Positions 5,332 to 8,711 of a DNA stretch of 8,711 bases are shown one piece after another. The stretch is from RGIG3528 sp964653855 (lineage in GTDB: Bacteria; Bacillota; Clostridia; Lachnospirales; Lachnospiraceae), in the NCBI GenBank assembly GCA_964653855.1, contig CAZZFV010000064.1:1-8711 (forward strand), written 5' to 3'. The number at the start of each line of letters is the position of its first letter. Positions within the stretch are counted from its first letter, which is position 1. Under the pieces are notes generated by a model, which ran no database searches, had not been told where the DNA came from, and saw nothing but the letters and a program-made list of their open reading frames with translations. Made by a program: the position numbers and the translations under genes.

Positions 5332-6981
5332 TCAGCCCTGAAGAAGTGAAAGAACACCCTGTGTTGATTGGTTTGCCTGTGCAAGCATCGACTGACCTGC
5401 CTGCTGAAGGATGTTGTACTTTGAGTAAGTAACCATCTCTTCCGCCATATCAACGTCACGAATCGTGGATTCAGCAGATTGCAAGTTCTCTGCCGTGTTG
5501 TCAAGGTTTGCGATTGTATGCTCAAGTCTGTTTTGAATAGCACCGAGAAGTGAACGCTGCTTTGAAACCGTGTTGATTGCTTCGTCGATGTAATCAATGG
5601 AATCGGAAGCTCCGTCCTGCGTCTTAACGTTAACCTTCGACTCGTTTACACCAAGTGCGCTTGCACTCATGTCTCCGATTGAAAAGCTCATTGTCTGACC
5701 GGAGTTTGCGCCAACCTGCAATGTAATTCCGCTTCCGCCCGTCACATTACCGTAGTCTGCCTGACCGAGGTAAGCGTCGGTATCACCGAGACCCTCGCCA
5801 TCTTCAAGTTGCACAACAGCGCTGTATGTGTTCTTTGTGACAAAGAGCGTTGTGGGCTCGTCGGGATCGGGGCTCTTAAATTCAACATCCAGATTCAATC
5901 CGCCTTCGGCAAAAATTGACTCAAGATCGTCTTCCGTGTATTCCTGGCCGGAACTTAAATGAAGTGTGTACTTGCCGGGTGTCTTAAGCTCTCCCGTTGA
6001 TTCGTACTCAGCACCCTTGGTTGCTTCACACTTTTCACTGTTTGTTGCTGCGTCAAATTTAATAGTTATCTCTATATCATAATCTGCACCATATTTAAGT
6101 GAAGAAATCTTGATTGCCGTAGTTCCTATAAAATCGGAAGTTGTTGATATTGCGGTGCCGCCTCCGTCTGTAAACGCAACATAATCCGCCGATGCCGCCT
6201 TTTTACCGGCAACCGTTTCTGCGCCTTTACCGCACAAATCATCTTTTGCGGTAAGCGAGCCGAAATACATATTCACTTCCACATTTGCGGGAGTGCCTGA
6301 TGCCGTCGAATCTTCCTGCTTTGCGTTTTCGATTAACGAATCAATCTGAGCCTGTGTATAAGTCTGATCTTTTACAAGGTTAATTGTAAGCTTTTTACCC
6401 GTCGCATCCCAGATTGCGGATTCTCCGCCTGTTGCTGCGGTGTTCTGAAGATCAACCTTTACGCCTTCAATATCCGATGTAACAAATGCCGTAAGTGCCG
6501 TGTCATATACACCAAACTTGGGACCCGCAGACGATACGCTTGAGCTTGCTGCGGAAAGCGATCCGTCAAGGAGAGGCATCGTATTGAATTCGGTATCGGT
6601 TGCGATACGGTCAAGTTCTTCCTGAAGCTGCTCTATTTCGTCCTGGAGATTTGAACGGTCGTCATCGGTTTCCGTTCCGTTTGCCGCCTGAACGGCAAGC
6701 TCTCTCATTCTTTGAAGAATGCTGTGTGATTCGTTTAATGCGCCTTCTGCGGTCTGTATCATCGAAATACCGTCGGATGCGTTTGAAGATGCCTGGTCAA
6801 GTCCTCTGATCTGGCTTCTCATCTTTTCGGAAATCGCAAGTCCGGCTGCATCGTCGGCCGCTCTGTTGATTCTGTAACCCGATGAAAGCTTTTCTACCGA
6901 TTTTGACAGTGCGCTTGTCGAAACGCCGAGCTGTCTGTTTGTATTCATTGCCGACAGATTATGCTGAACTATTAATGCCAT
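5332..6981 (-). CDS. fliC: flagellin with long variable domain
   Basis: This 549-residue filament protein has the conserved N-terminal D0/D1 segment (about 1-140: MALIVQHNLSAMNTNRQLG, KLSSGYRINRAADDAAGLAI at 31-50, RMRELAVQAANG at 91-102) and the C-terminal segment (about 460-549, ending YNILQQAGQSMLAQANQS and LSLLQG). Between them is a variable region of over 300 residues, much longer than in Bacillus subtilis Hag (about 304 residues in total). Residues 197-216 and 337-356 look like diverged copies of one module. Two cysteines (C250, C318) lie in this exposed region, which is uncommon in flagellins. There is no signal peptide, as expected for export by the flagellar type III system. GGAGGAG (6993-6987) stands 5 bases before ATG. 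It is driven by a sigma-28 promoter. Confidence 0.96.
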   Translation of the reverse strand: MALIVQHNLSAMNTNRQLGVSTSALSKSVEKLSSGYRINRAADDAAGLAISEKMRSQIRGLDQASSNASDGISMIQTAEGALNESHSILQRMRELAVQAANGTETDDDRSNLQDEIEQLQEELDRIATDTEFNTMPLLDGSLSAASSSVSSAGPKFGVYDTALTAFVTSDIEGVKVDLQNTAATGGESAIWDATGKKLTINLVKDQTYTQAQIDSLIENAKQEDSTASGTPANVEVNMYFGSLTAKDDLCGKGAETVAGKKAASADYVAFTDGGGTAISTTSDFIGTTAIKISSLKYGADYDIEITIKFDAATNSEKCEATKGAEYESTGELKTPGKYTLHLSSGQEYTEDDLESIFAEGGLNLDVEFKSPDPDEPTTLFVTKNTYSAVVQLEDGEGLGDTDAYLGQADYGNVTGGSGITLQVGANSGQTMSFSIGDMSASALGVNESKVNVKTQDGASDSIDYIDEAINTVSKQRSLLGAIQNRLEHTIANLDNTAENLQSAESTIRDVDMAEEMVTYSKYNILQQAGQSMLAQANQSTQGVLSLLQG

Positions 6982-6986
6982 AATAA

Positions 6987-7057
6987 CTCCTCCGATATTG
7001 TCTTATACAGGTTTACGAGGGCCTAGACTCATAAACTTAAAATTTTTAATATTCCGT
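6987..7057 (-). promoter_or_regulatory. structured flagellin mRNA leader with CsrA-like GGA sites
   Basis: The leader of about 78 bases folds into a 9-bp hairpin (7036-7028 with 7019-7011, 8-base loop). One pair is a G-U in this strand's RNA but an A-C mismatch in the opposite strand, so the fold favours the flagellin mRNA. ACGGA (7057-7053), matching the CsrA core ANGGA, lies near the 5' end, and CGGAGGA overlaps the ribosome-binding site (6993-6987). Two GGA sites, one over the Shine-Dalgarno, recall the CsrA-controlled hag leader of Bacillus subtilis. The regulator assignment is inference. Confidence 0.4.
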
Positions 7058-7066
7058 CTGTTTTAT

Positions 7067-7093
7067 TTATCGGAGTTTTTAAGGGAAACTTAA
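7067..7093 (-). promoter_or_regulatory. sigma-28 (FliA/SigD) promoter of flagellin
   Basis: On the - strand TTAAGTTT (7093-7086), 11 bases, then TCCGATAA (7074-7067). The enterobacterial sigma-28 consensus is TAAAGTTT-N11-GCCGATAA, so each box differs at one position and the spacing is exact. Transcription should start near 7060, about 78 bases before the ATG. This class of promoter puts flagellin under late-class flagellar control. Confidence 0.85.
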
Positions 7094-7167
7094 GCACTTG
7101 CTTATTTTTTTTTGAAATTTTCGTTTTGTAATTTTTCATCTGTTTTATTCTATGCTTCATTTAAATT

Positions 7168-8385
7168 TTAACTAAGCATCAAAACTTCTCGTTTTAACAA
7201 AAAATCTATAATATTCATATGAATTATGCCGTCATGACTCATATTTATTTTGTCAAGAGACATCACATATTTCGGCGAAGCGTCGGTGATTTTACCATAT
7301 GCTCCGAATTCCCTTTTTATGGTCTCCTCTCCCACAAGCAAATATGTCACCTGAATAAAGCACTTTTTTCCGTTCTTTATCGCAACAAAATCGATTTCTC
7401 CCTTATATGTTTTCCCCGCAAACACCCGATATCCCCTTGCTATAAGCTCATTGTAAACAATATTTTCAAGAAAAAAAGTATCTTCATAATTAATTGTATT
7501 TGTGTTGATTGTCCTAAAGCCCATATCAACGGCATATTGCTTTTCACGATTAGAAAGTGCCGCCTTTCCCACAATATTGTACCTTCCGACGCTGTGTATA
7601 AGATATGCCTTTTTCATTCGCTCAAGATAATTGTAAACCGTCCTTTTTGAAATTTCGTTTCCGTTTTTGCAGTAAGTCGCAATAACATTATCCACAGACA
7701 ATTCTTTCCCCGCATTCGCAAGAATATAAAGAGAAATATCCATAAATCTTTTTTTATCCTCACTTTTGCTTTTCCCTATAATATCCCTGTTTACAATGCT
7801 CTCATACAAATTGGAAAGATACCTGTGAATCGATTCATCATCCTTATAATCAAACCTAAGTGGAAATCCGCCCCACTTAAGGTAATCAAAAAACAAATCG
7901 TCACTCCATTCTCTTTTGTTCAAATCAAAATATTGCTTCATCTCATAAAAAGAAAAGGGCAAAATCTCAAATTCAACGGTCCGTCCCGTAAGAAGCGTTG
8001 CAAGCTCCCCCGACAAAAGTATTGAATTACTCCCCGTCACAAATATCGAAGCATTAAGCGTTGCTCTGAAAGATGCCAACGCTTTTTCAAATTTTTCGAC
8101 ATGCTGAACTTCGTCAAGAAAAATATAATACCTTTGCTCTTTATCGATTCTCGCCTTTATTTCTTTATTAAGATCGGACGCATCAACAATATAATCATAA
8201 TCCATATCCTCAAGATTCAGATAGATAATATTCTTTTCGTCGATTCCCTTTTCAATCAGCTCTTCTTTTATTGTTTCAAGCAATATTGATTTCCCCGATC
8301 TTCTTACGCCGGTAATAACCTTTATAACATCCGAATCGTAATACGGACGTATCTGTTCCAAATAACATTCTCTCTTTAATCTCAT
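7168..8385 (-). CDS. AAA ATPase with DUF4143 C-terminal domain
   Basis: This 405-residue protein is of the AAA_14/DUF4143 family common in many copies in anaerobes and archaea, with no settled function. Walker A is GVRRSGKS (26-33) and Walker B YYIFLDEVQ with D91/E92. FVTGSNS and LLTGR (115-135) follow, then a winged-helix-like segment at about 225-265. The end has a nuclease-fold-like motif GEIDFVAI (329-336) plus FIQV (343-346), where the usual catalytic lysine is not seen, so cleavage activity is doubtful. The ATG at 8385 is preferred because GGAGGTG (8398-8392) stands six bases before it. An upstream in-frame start at 8493 would run through the promoter. The gene is AT-rich and sits between two flagellins, which suggests insertion. 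Confidence 0.88.
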   Translation of the reverse strand: MRLKRECYLEQIRPYYDSDVIKVITGVRRSGKSILLETIKEELIEKGIDEKNIIYLNLEDMDYDYIVDASDLNKEIKARIDKEQRYYIFLDEVQHVEKFEKALASFRATLNASIFVTGSNSILLSGELATLLTGRTVEFEILPFSFYEMKQYFDLNKREWSDDLFFDYLKWGGFPLRFDYKDDESIHRYLSNLYESIVNRDIIGKSKSEDKKRFMDISLYILANAGKELSVDNVIATYCKNGNEISKRTVYNYLERMKKAYLIHSVGRYNIVGKAALSNREKQYAVDMGFRTINTNTINYEDTFFLENIVYNELIARGYRVFAGKTYKGEIDFVAIKNGKKCFIQVTYLLVGEETIKREFGAYGKITDASPKYVMSLDKINMSHDGIIHMNIIDFLLKREVLMLS

Positions 8386-8400
8386 ATTGTGCACCTCCGC

Positions 8401-8437
8401 CTTGCACAGTATGGCATATTTTAGTTCTTTGTGCAAG
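8401..8437 (-). promoter_or_regulatory. promoter of the ATPase gene inside a perfect dyad
   Basis: On the - strand TTGCAC (8436-8431) is followed after 17 bases by CATACT (8413-8408), a modest sigma-A promoter. The leader is only about 16 bases, most of it the ribosome-binding site. CTTGCACA (8437-8430 on the - strand) and TGTGCAAG (8408-8401) are perfect inverted 8-mers. One arm contains the -35 and the other covers the transcription start, as expected for an operator. Related words occur at 8387-8394, 8443-8450 and 8473-8485. Confidence 0.55.
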
Positions 8438-8491
8438 TGTATCTTGCGCAAAATCGTGATTTTTACATTTTCGTGCAAAATGCACTTACAC

Positions 8492-8522
8492 AAAAAGGAC
8501 GCCTGAAACCGGCGTCCTTTTT
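8492..8522. terminator. strong bidirectional intrinsic terminator
   Basis: AAAAAGGACGCC (8492-8503) pairs perfectly with GGCGTCCTTTTT (8511-8522) across a 7-base loop. The T-run follows the stem on both strands. On the - strand it ends the second flagellin's transcript about 90 bases after its stop and protects the ATPase gene from read-through. A weaker 5-bp hairpin (ACCCG/CGGGT, 8577-8593) lies between it and the flagellin stop and is not followed by a T-run. Confidence 0.88.
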
Positions 8523-8610
8523 TATATACCGAAATATCCTAGTTATTCGATATATTTACGATATTAAATTACTTTAACCCGTATAAAGCGGGTATGCATA
8601 AGTCCTATGA

Positions 8611-8711
8611 TTAGCCAAGTAATGCAAGAACGCCCTGGTTGGACTGGTTGGCTTGTGCAAGCATCGACTGTGCAGCCTGCTGGATGATGTTGTACTTTGA
8701 GTACGTAACCA
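8611..8711 (-). CDS. second flagellin, C-terminal end only (partial)
   Basis: Reading the - strand from the right edge gives 32 residues, then TAA: VTYSKYNIIQQAAQ, SMLAQANQSNQGV and LALLG. This is the conserved flagellin C-terminal helix. It is close to, but not the same as, the end of the complete flagellin (YNILQQAGQ, QSTQGVLSLLQG). The gene continues outside the window, where its promoter and variable region must lie. The codons differ at many silent sites from the first flagellin, so this is an established paralogue rather than a recent copy. Confidence 0.92.
   Translation of the reverse strand, partial: VTYSKYNIIQQAAQSMLAQANQSNQGVLALLG

Noticed and set aside
6992..6998. CCGATAT on the + strand near the flagellin start as a SigD -10 box
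   Set aside because: It points away from flagellin into the antisense direction and lacks a proper TAAA box upstream.
7091..7112. Short hairpin TAAGC/GCTTA followed by a T-run on the + strand as a terminator
   Set aside because: Only 5 bp, overlaps the flagellin -35 box, and there is no + strand gene for it to terminate.
7219..7650. Antisense open frame of 143 codons opposite the ATPase
   Set aside because: Low-complexity Ile/Cys/His-rich product opposite a clear DUF4143 coding region; shadow of an AT-rich gene.
8386..8493. N-terminal extension of the ATPase by 36 residues from an ATG at 8493
   Set aside because: It would translate the promoter and dyad, has no good ribosome-binding site and reaches the terminator stem. 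The ATG at 8385 has GGAGGTG at ideal spacing and gives a normal family N-terminus.
8577..8593. ACCCG/CGGGT hairpin as the main terminator of the second flagellin
   Set aside because: The stem is only 5 bp and no T-run follows it on the - strand; the 12-bp stem at 8492-8522 is much stronger.

Overview
The window looks like chromosome from a motile, low-to-moderate-GC, Gram-positive anaerobe of the Clostridia, most likely Lachnospiraceae (Roseburia/Butyrivibrio-like). This is inferred from four things: a flagellin with typical clostridial termini, a two-gene SufC-SufB Fe-S module, an anaerobic radical-SAM activase, and purine-rich Shine-Dalgarno sites before nearly every gene. No rRNA, tRNA, CRISPR or transposase was seen, and no stretch over 300 bases lacks a gene.

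Left part (1-3289, + strand): a 225-base leader region holds a palindromic element, a good extended -10 promoter and a folded 5' UTR. It is followed by a NrdG-like radical-SAM activating protein and a GNAT acetyltransferase 20 bases downstream. After a 115-base gap with a second copy of the palindromic element and a plausible promoter come sufC and a short sufB. The last two form a minimal SufBC-type Fe-S assembly pair, with no desulfurase or SufD/E/U in view. The radical-SAM enzyme is itself an Fe-S protein, so the grouping makes sense.

Middle part (3296-6981, - strand): a 549-residue flagellin is transcribed from a near-consensus sigma-28 promoter through a structured leader. It is followed by a terminator hairpin, then an unrecognised 182-residue protein whose stop codon abuts the start of a GT2 glycosyltransferase with a helical C-terminal half. 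The position right behind the flagellin suggests, but does not prove, flagellin glycosylation. sufB and the glycosyltransferase converge with only six bases between their stop codons.

Right part (7168-8711, - strand): an AAA/DUF4143 ATPase with its own promoter, embedded in a perfect 8-bp dyad, lies between the flagellin and the 3' end of a second flagellin that runs off the right edge. A strong bidirectional terminator insulates the second flagellin from the ATPase.

The most unusual signals are not genes. One is the pair of 41-base palindromic elements at 10-50 (reverse) and 1550-1590, which share flanks and carry compensatory stem changes. The other is the cluster of TGCA-core words around the ATPase promoter. 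I see nothing that amounts to a proven new system.
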